Position numbers and translations under genes: made by a program. DNA of 64,000 nt from Cyclobacteriaceae bacterium (GTDB lineage: Bacteria; Bacteroidota; Bacteroidia; Cytophagales; Cyclobacteriaceae): contig JAHBTX010000003.1 in the NCBI GenBank assembly GCA_019638395.1, positions 310,001 to 374,000 of the forward strand. The letters run 5' to 3'. This document shows, in pieces, positions 56,401-64,000 of the stretch; position 1 is the first letter of the stretch, and every line of letters begins with the position of its first letter. The notes beneath the pieces were generated by a model that did not search any database, was not told the origin of the DNA, and was given only the letters and a program-made list of their open reading frames with translations.

Positions 56401-56799
56401 ATGGGTCATCTTAAAAATTATCTGCTGCTAAGTATCCTAAGCCTGTTGGCTTGCAAACAAGAAACACCGCCCCCGGATATTCTTTCGCCCGCTGAGTTTT
56501 CGAAGTTTTTAGTGGAGGTTTACCTGGCAGAAGCCCGCATGAACAGTACAGCACTTCAGCGCGATTCGGCTATAAAAGTTTTTGCTGCCTACGAAAACAA
56601 ATTGTTTAACCAGTTTAATTTATCCGATAGTATTATTCTTAAAACGCAACAATACTACATGGATCATCCGCAGCAATTGGAGAAGATTTATGATTCTGTA
56701 ATCGATACATTGAATCTGCGCGAAAAGAAATTGCAAAACAGGCCTGCCGACACACTTCAAAAAGAAAATCGAATTCGAAAGCCCGAAAGCCAGCAATGA
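56401..56799 (+). CDS. DUF4296 family lipoprotein
   Basis: The 132-residue protein has a lipoprotein signal (LLLSILSLLAC) and the DUF4296 pattern ILSPAEFSKFLVEVYLAEAR, then a helical region with NLSDSIILKTQQYYMDHP. Proteins of this family occur throughout Bacteroidota beside varied genes. It overlaps mutS2 by four bases (ATGA). The function is unknown. Confidence 0.88.
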   Translation: MGHLKNYLLLSILSLLACKQETPPPDILSPAEFSKFLVEVYLAEARMNSTALQRDSAIKVFAAYENKLFNQFNLSDSIILKTQQYYMDHPQQLEKIYDSVIDTLNLREKKLQNRPADTLQKENRIRKPESQQ

Positions 56800-59156
56800 T
56801 ATTTCCAGATGAATTTGAGCGCAAGTTGGGTTTCGATCAGATACGCGAACGCCTGCAGCATTACTGCCTGGGGCCGTTGGGTACCAGGTTGGTAGAGGCC
56901 ATGGCGTTTAGTTCCGATTTCAATGTGGTGAAATCGCGCCTGGAGCAAACGGCCGAGTTCAAACAAATTTTAGAAAAGGCCGATGCATTTCCGGCAACCA
57001 ACTATTTCGATACCAATTCCTACTTTCAAACTGCTGCTATTGAAGGGAGTTTCTTAGAAGAAGAAGCATTTCACCAGATATTGCTTTCATTACAAACTAT
57101 TGTAGCCTGTAAGAACTACCTGGTTAACAACCGCGAAACGCTACCGCAACTTTATTTATTAGCTCAGCCCGTTGCTGTACCTGAAGTAGTAATCAAAACC
57201 ATTGAATCAAAGTTTGACGATCGGGGTTTTATTCGCGACAATGCCAGTGCGGAACTGGCCCATATACGCAAGCGCCTGCACGAGGAGCAAAGTCGCGTAA
57301 AGCGATTGGCCGATCAGATTTTTAGAAAAGCAGTGGAGCAAGGTTGGGTACAGGAAGGAGCTACCATTACCATTCGCGATGGCCGGCCGGCCATTCCTGT
57401 GCAGGCCGAACACAAACGCAAACTACAAGGTTTCATTCTGGACGAATCGGCCACAGGCCAAACCGTTTTTATGGAACCTGCCGAAGTGCTGAATGCCAAT
57501 AACGAAATTCGCGATTTACAACATGCCGACAGGCGCGAGGTTATTCGTATTCTCCGCGAACTTACAACCCTGCTGCGCCACCATGTGCCGGCACTTCAAT
57601 ATGCCTATCATTTTTTGGGCGAACTTGATTTTACACGCGCTAAAGCAAAGCTGGCAATTGATATCCGGGCCGAGTTGCCGCAACTAAAACCATATCCCTA
57701 TTTGAATTGGATTCAAGCCCGGCATCCGCTTTTGTTTTTGAGCTTGCGCGGAAAACGAGACGTGGTGCCGCTAACGGTTGACTTAACAGAAGAAAAACCT
57801 TTTTTGTTGGTGTCGGGTCCGAATGCAGGAGGTAAATCGGTTTGTTTAAAAACAGTAGGCCTTATTCAGTATATGGCCCAATGCGGGTTGTTGGTATCGG
57901 TGCACGATAAGTCATCCATTGGAATTTTTAGAAAAATATTCTTAGACATTGGCGATCAACAGAGTATTGAAAATGATTTAAGTACCTATAGTTCGCACTT
58001 GCGTAACATGGCTTTCTTTCTGCAGCATAGCAATGCACAAACGTTGGTACTATTGGATGAATTGGGTGCCGGTACCGATCCAAATTTTGGAGGCGGTATT
58101 GCCGAAGCTGTTTTAGATGCCCTGCTCAGCAACGGTGCATGGGGTGTTGCCACCACCCACTACTATAATCTAAAGTTATTTGCAGAAGGCCATGCCCGCA
58201 TACGCAATGGTGCCATGCTATTTGATACCAAACAGCTTGGGCCATTGTTTCAGTTAGAGATTGGTAAGCCGGGAAGTTCGTTTGCATTAGAGATAGCGCG
58301 CAAAACCGGTTTGCCGGCTGCTACTATTGCACGTGCAGAAGCTATAATTGGTAAAGAACTTACGGGCCTCGAAACGCTGATGAAAACCGTGGCCGATGAG
58401 AAAGCCGCATTGGAAAAGCAGCAAAGGGCCATGGCCCAGCGCGAAAAAGAATTAACCGAAGCGGTGGAAAGGTATGAATCACTCTCGGATGAGTTGAGCG
58501 AAAAAAAGAAAGTAATTCTGGAGAAGGCAAAACTGGAAGCGGCAAATCTTTTAAAAGAAACCAATCGCGAGATTGAAAAAACAATCCGGCATATTAAAGA
58601 AAACAAAGCCGAGAAAAAGGAAACCAAGAAAGTACGTGAAGGTTTACAAGGCCTGGTTGAGAAGGTGAAACTTCCATCACGGCAAATTGTATCGAACGAT
58701 AAAATTGAAGTGGGTAACAGTGTGCGCTTAATCGGGCAAGAGGTAAGCGGAAAAGTAATTTCAATTAAAGATGAGATTGCCATTGTTGAGTTTGGAAACT
58801 TGCGCAGTTCTGTTAAGCTGAAGCAATTAATCAGAAGCGATCAGGTTGCACAGAATCCGACAACCATAAAGGCCCGATCGCTTGGTGTGGATGTAATGAA
58901 AAAACAATCGGTGTTTGTAAACACATTAGATATTCGTGGCAAACGCGTTGAGGAGGTAAATGCAGTACTGGATCAGTTTCTGGACGATGCCTTGTTGCTG
59001 GGGCAAGCGGAAGTAAAAATTTTACATGGTAAAGGCGAGGGTGTGTTGCGCAAGGTTGTACGCGATCGGTTAAAAGCTACAAAAGGAGTAGCCTCTTATG
59101 CCGATGAACATGTAGATAGAGGAGGCGATGGAATTACAGTGGTGGTACTAAAATAA
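56796..59156 (+). CDS. mutS2: MutS2 endonuclease
   Basis: The 786-residue protein has MutS core and lever regions, an ATPase domain with Walker A SGPNAGGKS (about 342-350) and LLDELGAGTDP, a coiled coil (about 520-620) and a C-terminal Smr nuclease domain with LDIRG (about 710) and HGKGEG. It lacks the mismatch-recognition domain of MutS1. MutS2 acts in recombination suppression and, in other bacteria, on collided ribosomes. A strong terminator follows. Confidence 0.96.
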   Translation: MIFPDEFERKLGFDQIRERLQHYCLGPLGTRLVEAMAFSSDFNVVKSRLEQTAEFKQILEKADAFPATNYFDTNSYFQTAAIEGSFLEEEAFHQILLSLQTIVACKNYLVNNRETLPQLYLLAQPVAVPEVVIKTIESKFDDRGFIRDNASAELAHIRKRLHEEQSRVKRLADQIFRKAVEQGWVQEGATITIRDGRPAIPVQAEHKRKLQGFILDESATGQTVFMEPAEVLNANNEIRDLQHADRREVIRILRELTTLLRHHVPALQYAYHFLGELDFTRAKAKLAIDIRAELPQLKPYPYLNWIQARHPLLFLSLRGKRDVVPLTVDLTEEKPFLLVSGPNAGGKSVCLKTVGLIQYMAQCGLLVSVHDKSSIGIFRKIFLDIGDQQSIENDLSTYSSHLRNMAFFLQHSNAQTLVLLDELGAGTDPNFGGGIAEAVLDALLSNGAWGVATTHYYNLKLFAEGHARIRNGAMLFDTKQLGPLFQLEIGKPGSSFALEIARKTGLPAATIARAEAIIGKELTGLETLMKTVADEKAALEKQQRAMAQREKELTEAVERYESLSDELSEKKKVILEKAKLEAANLLKETNREIEKTIRHIKENKAEKKETKKVREGLQGLVEKVKLPSRQIVSNDKIEVGNSVRLIGQEVSGKVISIKDEIAIVEFGNLRSSVKLKQLIRSDQVAQNPTTIKARSLGVDVMKKQSVFVNTLDIRGKRVEEVNAVLDQFLDDALLLGQAEVKILHGKGEGVLRKVVRDRLKATKGVASYADEHVDRGGDGITVVVLK

Positions 59157-59157
59157 A

Positions 59158-59182
59158 AAAGCCACACTGCAAGTGTGGCTTT
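59158..59182 (+). terminator. Rho-independent terminator after mutS2
   Basis: AAAGCCACACT (59158-59168) and AGTGTGGCTTT (59172-59182) form a perfect 11-bp stem with a three-base loop. The symmetrical A and T tails suggest it may also serve the convergent lipoprotein gene. Confidence 0.9.
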
Positions 59183-59203
59183 AAAATTAAATTCAAAAAA
59201 TCG

Positions 59204-59671
59204 TTAGAGTGTAAATGTAAAAATCCAAGGGCCACGCACTTGCTCGGTTCGGGTTGTATAGCCATCGCGCGCAAATGTAAATGTTAGCGTCAAAGTAGAT
59301 TCCGTTACAGTGTAAGTCATTGTAAGTTCATCGGCAGCAACGCCTTTATCGCGAACAATATTGGTTTCAACGGCTGGGCCAAATTCCCACGTACCACTTG
59401 CTTTCCAGGGGCTTATAGACGGACGGTTTGTGGTTGTATAGGAAAATGGTGGATTTCCTTTGGTTCCGCCTAACACCAATTGAAAGCCGGTAAAATCTCC
59501 CGTTCTGTCTGAGCCATCAAATGAAACCGTGCTTACTTTCCAGGTTTTGGCTAACTTGGTAAATTGAACATCGGCTATGGGTTGGGGGTCGGTACCTTTT
59601 GACTTGCAACCCATATAAGTACTTAAAAAAGCAGCTACCGCCACTAAAGAAATCACTCTCAGAATTTTCAT
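59204..59671 (-). CDS. Lipocalin-like lipoprotein (DUF5004-type)
   Basis: The protein of 155 residues has a lipoprotein signal (VISLVAVAAFLSTYMGC) and a small beta-rich domain beginning FTKLAKTWKVSTVSFDG, typical of the lipocalin-like TxWxV strand, and ending GPWIFTFTL. The ATG at 59671 gives a proper signal peptide; an upstream ATG at 59749 would put 26 extra residues in front. The family assignment is tentative. Confidence 0.65.
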   Translation of the reverse strand: MKILRVISLVAVAAFLSTYMGCKSKGTDPQPIADVQFTKLAKTWKVSTVSFDGSDRTGDFTGFQLVLGGTKGNPPFSYTTTNRPSISPWKASGTWEFGPAVETNIVRDKGVAADELTMTYTVTESTLTLTFTFARDGYTTRTEQVRGPWIFTFTL

Positions 59672-59786
59672 GCTGTGGAAATTAAAATCGACTTTAAACA
59701 TAATAAAAAGCCTTAGTTTAAAAAAACGGAAAGGATGTTGAACCTGCAAATTCTGCGGTTAATCGCACCTTATTCGGGTTTGTAAC

Positions 59787-60401
59787 CTACTTATAATTTA
59801 AAATGTCCAGTTTGGTGGCTGTAGCCGGATACTCGTGCTCTTGATTACTGGCAATAATAACCAGCGTTTCCGGAGGCACGGTTGCCAACTGATGCAGGTA
59901 CCAGGCTATGGCTTTTTTATCGAGGTTGGTGGTTGGCTCATCCAAAAAAAGCACGTCCGTTTGCGAATAAAATGCAAGGCCAAGTTTTAACCGTTGCCGC
60001 ATACCCGATGAAAAATTAGCTACGGGTTTATCTTGTGCATGGCTTAGCTCAAAAAGTTCAAGCAATTCTTTTGTGCTTTTATTTTGGCGTGGTTGCTTAA
60101 AACGAAAGTGAAAATCAACCATTTCAATAAGGGTAAACTCATCAATCAAATCCAAGTAGGGCGTGGCAATGGCTATGTGTTTAAAAACATCTTCGGGCGA
60201 AATTGTTTTATCGAGTTGTGAATAGATTACTTCACCGGCACTGGGTAGCATTTGGCCCCACAACGTTTGCAACAAGGTAGATTTACCAGAGCCGTTTGGG
60301 CCGGTAATGGCATAACAAGTTTCGGTAAACTGAAAGTTGAGGTTTCTAAAAATCCATTCGCGATTAAAGCGCTTACTCAGGTTTTTAGCCTCAATCTTCA
60401 T
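59787..60401 (-). CDS. ABC transporter ATP-binding protein
   Basis: The protein of about 204 residues has Walker A TGPNGSGKST, signature FSSGMRQRL, Walker B VLFLDEPTTNLD and a late histidine-loop region. It is short, as in the small ATPases often linked to lpxA in Bacteroidota. No permease gene is adjacent. The ATG at 60401 overlaps the lpxA stop region by about 11 bp. Confidence 0.85.
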   Translation of the reverse strand: MKIEAKNLSKRFNREWIFRNLNFQFTETCYAITGPNGSGKSTLLQTLWGQMLPSAGEVIYSQLDKTISPEDVFKHIAIATPYLDLIDEFTLIEMVDFHFRFKQPRQNKSTKELLELFELSHAQDKPVANFSSGMRQRLKLGLAFYSQTDVLFLDEPTTNLDKKAIAWYLHQLATVPPETLVIIASNQEHEYPATATKLDILNYK

Positions 60402-61194
60402 CAAGCGAAGTGTTGGTAGCAAAACCCTTCATTACTCCGCGCTCGCTGGTGCGAATAAAGTCGATGATATAATCGCGTTCAGCACTGGGGGCAAGTTCTT
60501 TTTCAACCAACTCAAGCGCACGCGAGTTATTCAAACCTTTCAGAAATATAATCCGATAAGCTTCCTGAATATCATTAATCGTTTCGGTAGTAAAGCCCCG
60601 CCTGCGCAGGCCTACTGTATTTACGCCCGCGTATGCTAAGGGTTCGCGTGCTGCTTTGGTATAAGGTGGTACATCTTTACGTACCAGCGACCCGCCACCT
60701 ATATAGGCATGCGCTCCTATTTTTGAAAATTGTTGTACCGCACAGGCTCCGCCAAAAATGGCGTAATCGTCAATAACCACATGGCCGGCTAATTGTACGG
60801 TGTTTCCCAATATGCAATAGTTACCAACAATACAATCGTGGCCAATGTGCGCATAGGCCATAATCAGGCAATTGCTGCCAATTACTGTTTTATACTTGTC
60901 AACAGTGCCGCGGTTTATGGTTACGCACTCGCGAATGGTGGTGTTATCACCAATTTCGGTAGTTGTAATTTCACCTTTGAATTTAAGGTCTTGTGGTTCG
61001 CCCGAAACTACTGCCCCTGGGTAAATCTTGCAGTTCTTTCCGATGCGGGCTCCTTCCATAATGGTGGCGTTGGGGCCAATCCAAGTGCCATCGCCTATTA
61101 CTGTATTTTTTTGAATGGTTGCAAAAGGCTCAATCACAACGTTGTTGCCGATCTGCGCTTCGGGGTGAACATTACTTAGCGGGTACTTACTCAT
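60391..61194 (-). CDS. lpxA: UDP-N-acetylglucosamine acyltransferase LpxA
   Basis: The 267-residue protein is a left-handed beta helix of hexapeptide repeats (for example IGNNVVIEPFATI) with the catalytic histidine of the AHIGHD segment (H119, matching H125 of E. coli). It transfers the first 3-hydroxyacyl chain in lipid A synthesis. The ATG at 61192-61194 overlaps the TGA of the lpxC-fabZ gene (ATGA), so I take it over an upstream start. Confidence 0.96.
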   Translation of the reverse strand: MSKYPLSNVHPEAQIGNNVVIEPFATIQKNTVIGDGTWIGPNATIMEGARIGKNCKIYPGAVVSGEPQDLKFKGEITTTEIGDNTTIRECVTINRGTVDKYKTVIGSNCLIMAYAHIGHDCIVGNYCILGNTVQLAGHVVIDDYAIFGGACAVQQFSKIGAHAYIGGGSLVRKDVPPYTKAAREPLAYAGVNTVGLRRRGFTTETINDIQEAYRIIFLKGLNNSRALELVEKELAPSAERDYIIDFIRTSERGVMKGFATNTSLDED

Positions 61195-62591
61195 GCATCT
61201 TTTCTGACAATACTGGCTGTCATGGAGCCTTCGCAAACCAAACTATTTCCTACATAAGCGCGGCCATACATTTTGGCAATGCCACGTTTTATGGGTGCAA
61301 TCAAATCGCACTGAATTACCAATGTATCGCCTGGTAACACCATTTTACGAAATCTGAAATTCTCGATACCCAAAAAGTAAGTCCAGTAGTTTTCAGGATC
61401 GGGCACGGTATTCAATACCAATATGCCTCCGGTTTGTACCATGGCCTCTACCTGCAAAACACCGGGCATTACGGGGTTGCCCGGAAAGTGCCCCTGAAAA
61501 AAGGGCTCGTTATAGGTTACGTTCTTCACACAAGCCACCGTTTCGCTATCGAGGTAAATTACTTTATCAATAAGCAGGAATGGATAGCGGTGGGGCAGTG
61601 TTCCGGTAATTTTGTTAATGTCCATTACCGGTGGCAGACTTGGGTTGTATTTTGGGCGACCTTTCTTGTCGTCTTCCTGCATTAGCTTTTTTAGCTTGCG
61701 TGCAAAAGCCACATTGGCTGCGTGGCCTGGGCGTGCTGCCAGAATCTGAGCTTTCAAAGGTCTGCCGGCCAACGCCAGGTCGCCAATAATATCCAATAGC
61801 TTATGTCTTGCAGGCTCGTTGTTATAACGAAGTTCAATGTTATTAAGAATACCTTCCTTCTTTACTTCCACGCGTGGCTTACCCAACATTTTGGCAATGT
61901 TCTCTAACTCATGATTCTCCACCACCCGATCTACAATCACGATGGCATTGTTTAAATCGCCACCACGAATCAGGTTGTTTTTGTATAGCATTTCCAGTTC
62001 GTGCAAAAAGCAGAAAGTGCGGCAGGATGCAATTTCTTTTTCGAATTGGCGGATGTTGGTAATGGAAGCATGCTGACTGCCCAATACCGGTGAGTTGTAA
62101 TCGATCATTACCGTTACGCGATAATCATCTAACGGTAACGCTGCTATTTCAACATTCCGGGCGGCCTCGCGATAGAATATACTATCCTGCACTTCGTAAA
62201 AATCGCGCAGGGCATTTTGCTCTTCGGTTTCTGCTTCTTTTAAAATATTTACAAACTGAATGGAGCTTCCATCCATAATGGGTGCTTCGGGGCCATCCAA
62301 TTGAACTAATACGTTGTCGATTTCCAACCCTACAAGTGCAGCCAGGGTGTGTTCAATAGTGCTTACGCGCGCCCCACTTTGTTCTATGGTAGTTCCGCGC
62401 GATACATCCACTACCCGATCGCAGTCGGCATCGATAATAGGCATGCCGGGTAAATCGATGCGTTGAAACTTAATGCCGTGGTTGGGTTTTGCCGGCAAGA
62501 AGGTCATGTTGGTTTGCACCCCGGTGTGCAGTCCTACTCCCGAAAGGGTTACCGACTTCTTGATAGTCTGTTGCTTGTGATTTAACCTCAT
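61191..62591 (-). CDS. Bifunctional LpxC deacetylase / FabZ dehydratase
   Basis: The 466-residue protein joins an LpxC domain (1-300) to a FabZ domain (320-466). LpxC zinc ligands H81 (TIEHT), H263 and D267 (HKLLDIIGD) are present, as are FabZ H368 (GHFPG) and E382 (VEAM). The fusion catalyses the committed deacetylation of lipid A synthesis and the dehydration of 3-hydroxyacyl-ACP. It is a standard gene in Bacteroidota. Confidence 0.96.
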   Translation of the reverse strand: MRLNHKQQTIKKSVTLSGVGLHTGVQTNMTFLPAKPNHGIKFQRIDLPGMPIIDADCDRVVDVSRGTTIEQSGARVSTIEHTLAALVGLEIDNVLVQLDGPEAPIMDGSSIQFVNILKEAETEEQNALRDFYEVQDSIFYREAARNVEIAALPLDDYRVTVMIDYNSPVLGSQHASITNIRQFEKEIASCRTFCFLHELEMLYKNNLIRGGDLNNAIVIVDRVVENHELENIAKMLGKPRVEVKKEGILNNIELRYNNEPARHKLLDIIGDLALAGRPLKAQILAARPGHAANVAFARKLKKLMQEDDKKGRPKYNPSLPPVMDINKITGTLPHRYPFLLIDKVIYLDSETVACVKNVTYNEPFFQGHFPGNPVMPGVLQVEAMVQTGGILVLNTVPDPENYWTYFLGIENFRFRKMVLPGDTLVIQCDLIAPIKRGIAKMYGRAYVGNSLVCEGSMTASIVRKDA

Positions 62592-62649
62592 AGCCTAAAA
62601 GTGCGCAAATTTAACGGGTTGGGTACCTATTACCAAACTGTTAAGCGGT

Positions 62650-63720
62650 TCATTGCGCATTACCCGAAGTTGTTTCGGATGGCACTAAAACGCCTATTTT
62701 CTTTTCTAATTCGCGCAGGCGGTCGTTCAATTCCGGTAATCGTTTGAAAACTGCGTAAGATCGAAAGTATTCTTTTATGTCGATTGCGGGATAGCCCAAG
62801 AGTTGCTGGCCTTCTTCTTTTACCGATTTTGAGATACCAGCCTGGGCTCCTATTTGGGTTCGATTGGCTAAAACCAAGTGGCCGGCAATCCCAACCTGGC
62901 CCGCAATCATGGAGTTTTCGCCCACTTTGGATGATCCTGAAATACCGGCTTGTGCTGCTATAACTGTATTTTTTCCAACTTCAACATTATGCGCAATCTG
63001 AATCAGGTTATCCAATTTTACACCTTGCCGGATAATAGTTGAATCGCCAAACATGGTTGCGCAGTCAATAACGGTATTGGCACCAATGGTTACGTTATCT
63101 TCAATTAAAACATTGCCTAATTGCGGGATAGTTTTATAAGAACCATCGCCCTGCGGGGCAAAGCCAAAGCCATCGCTTCCGATAACCGTGCCGGCATGAA
63201 TTACGCAGTTGTTACCAATTCTTGAGCCGGCATAAATTTTTACGTTGGGATGCAGAATGGTGTTATTACCTATAATGGTATTATCGCCAATAAAAACATG
63301 GGGATAAATTTTTACATTATCACCGATGGTTACCTGGTTGCCGATGTAGGAAAAAGCTCCCCGATAAATATTTTTTCCGGTGGTGGCTGATTCGCTTTGA
63401 AACGAAGGTTGCTCAATTCCACTTTTCTGAAAAGAAATGAGTTTGTGATATTCTTCTAACAACACAGTAAAACTGGAGTAGGGATCATCCACCAGAACAA
63501 GTGTGGTCTCCAGTTCTTTTTTAGGTTGAAAGTCTTTCTTTACAATTACCGCAGTAGCGTGGGTGGTATAAATAAATTGTTCGTATTTAGGATTGGAGAG
63601 AAATGCGATCTGACCTTTTTTTGCATCTTGAATTTTGGCCAGCATTGAAATTTTTGCATCGGCATCGCCTTTTACTTCTCCGCCCAGCATGGTTGCAATT
63701 TGCGCAATGCTAAACTCCAT
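62650..63720 (-). CDS. lpxD: UDP-3-O-(3-hydroxyacyl)glucosamine N-acyltransferase LpxD
   Basis: The 356-residue protein has the N-terminal uridine-binding domain (AFLSNPKYEQFIY), a hexapeptide-repeat beta helix (about 110-290) with SDGFGFAPQGDGSYKTIPQ, and the catalytic IAHNVEVGKNTVIAAQ histidine. It adds the second acyl chain in lipid A synthesis. It is the first gene of the lpxD, lpxC/fabZ, lpxA, ABC gene group on this strand. Confidence 0.96.
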   Translation of the reverse strand: MEFSIAQIATMLGGEVKGDADAKISMLAKIQDAKKGQIAFLSNPKYEQFIYTTHATAVIVKKDFQPKKELETTLVLVDDPYSSFTVLLEEYHKLISFQKSGIEQPSFQSESATTGKNIYRGAFSYIGNQVTIGDNVKIYPHVFIGDNTIIGNNTILHPNVKIYAGSRIGNNCVIHAGTVIGSDGFGFAPQGDGSYKTIPQLGNVLIEDNVTIGANTVIDCATMFGDSTIIRQGVKLDNLIQIAHNVEVGKNTVIAAQAGISGSSKVGENSMIAGQVGIAGHLVLANRTQIGAQAGISKSVKEEGQQLLGYPAIDIKEYFRSYAVFKRLPELNDRLRELEKKIGVLVPSETTSGNAQ

Positions 63721-63770
63721 AGATTGATTTACTTGTTGCGAAATGAATTAATGTGGAAATACGTAAGCCT

Positions 63771-64000
63771 TTACAAAGATATGTTTTTGGGCCAGCATAA
63801 ATAGCTTTTTTCCACGATTTTGCTAATGGCTTTAATGCTGGGTAAATCGGAGGCATGAGCGATGTCTGTAATTTCACCACTTCGCAACAGCATATTAATG
63901 GATTTACCACCTGAAACATACGCTTCGTTGCTTACCGTTCCGTACGAATAAAGGTACTGGGTATCTTTTTGCAGGATGCCATACACTTGCCTTATTTCCT
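63771..64000 (-). CDS. C-terminal part of an HD-domain-type protein (partial)
   Basis: The frame is open from the window's end to a TAA at 63771-63773 and gives about 75 residues: a strand YLYSYGTVSNEAYVSGG, then the segment DIAHASDLPSIKAISKIVEKSYLCWPKNISL. This end sequence resembles the C-terminus of the HD superfamily phosphohydrolase usually found upstream of lpxD in Bacteroidota. The HD motif itself lies outside the window, so the assignment is by context and tail similarity. Confidence 0.6.
   Translation of the reverse strand, partial: EIRQVYGILQKDTQYLYSYGTVSNEAYVSGGKSINMLLRSGEITDIAHASDLPSIKAISKIVEKSYLCWPKNISL

Noticed and set aside
58250..58783. Open frame of 177 codons antisense to mutS2
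   Set aside because: It is low in complexity, rich in Ser and Phe, and mirrors the lysine- and glutamate-rich coiled coil of mutS2.

Overview
The window looks like a chromosomal segment of a Bacteroidota bacterium, most likely order Cytophagales. The signs are a type IX secretion sorting domain with the YPNPA motif, a fused LpxC-FabZ, a DUF3822-coaD pair, families typical of the phylum (DUF4421, DUF4296, DUF3822), TAnnTTTG-type -7 promoter elements, and almost no Shine-Dalgarno sequences. I see no rRNA, tRNA, CRISPR array, phage or intact insertion sequence. The content is mostly housekeeping, with a few decayed or accessory patches.

Layout. 1-5.7 kb: the 3' end of a menA-like gene, then an FNR-type regulator and a tightly packed operon of two universal stress proteins, the copper ATPase CcoI and the small cbb3 oxidase assembly protein CcoS, then a DUF456 membrane protein. 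An FNR-like box lies about 42 bp upstream of the predicted transcription start of this operon. 5.7-10 kb: a 1405-residue secreted TPR-CHAT protein. 10-13.3 kb: both subunits of methylmalonyl-CoA mutase. 13.5-21 kb: dnaA, an HtrA protease, a GH3-family enzyme, a four-helix-bundle ORF flanked by inverted heptamer arrays, then dxr and rseP. 21-25.6 kb: a small lipoprotein, a frameshifted T9SS-secreted M43-type metalloprotease and an OmpA/PD40 protein. 25.8-30.8 kb: lon, hslU (without hslV) and a DUF4421 protein. 31-32.7 kb: HxlR/DoxX divergent pair with a clear double-palindrome operator, and truA.

32.7-37.1 kb is the most accessory part: an MG2-like/TonB-plug protein without a barrel, fused at its start to a truncated HlyD-type exporter gene, with a 43-residue double-glycine-leader peptide gene divergent from it. 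This looks like the remains of a peptide export locus. 37.3-42.7 kb: two LPP20-like lipoproteins and a VPS10/BNR-repeat protein. 42.8-56 kb: DUF3052 (no usual start codon), CAP protein, sugar porter, pyrE, NUDIX, coaD/DUF3822, a second NUDIX, DUF1573, DUF423, YggS, a second GH3 enzyme with a LysE-type exporter, and an abbreviated bat cluster. 56.4-64 kb: DUF4296 lipoprotein, mutS2, a lipoprotein, and the lipid A operon lpxD-lpxC/fabZ-lpxA with an ABC ATPase, ending in a partial HD-domain gene.

The most unusual structure is a set of degenerate arrays with a strict 7-bp period at four intergenic sites. The word differs between sites, but the two arms of a site are inverted copies of one another. 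One pair brackets the four-helix-bundle gene, a family known from 23S rRNA intervening sequences. Separate REP-like palindrome clusters lie at 30.86-30.93 kb and 56.19-56.29 kb. All family names come from reading the translated sequences; no database search was run.
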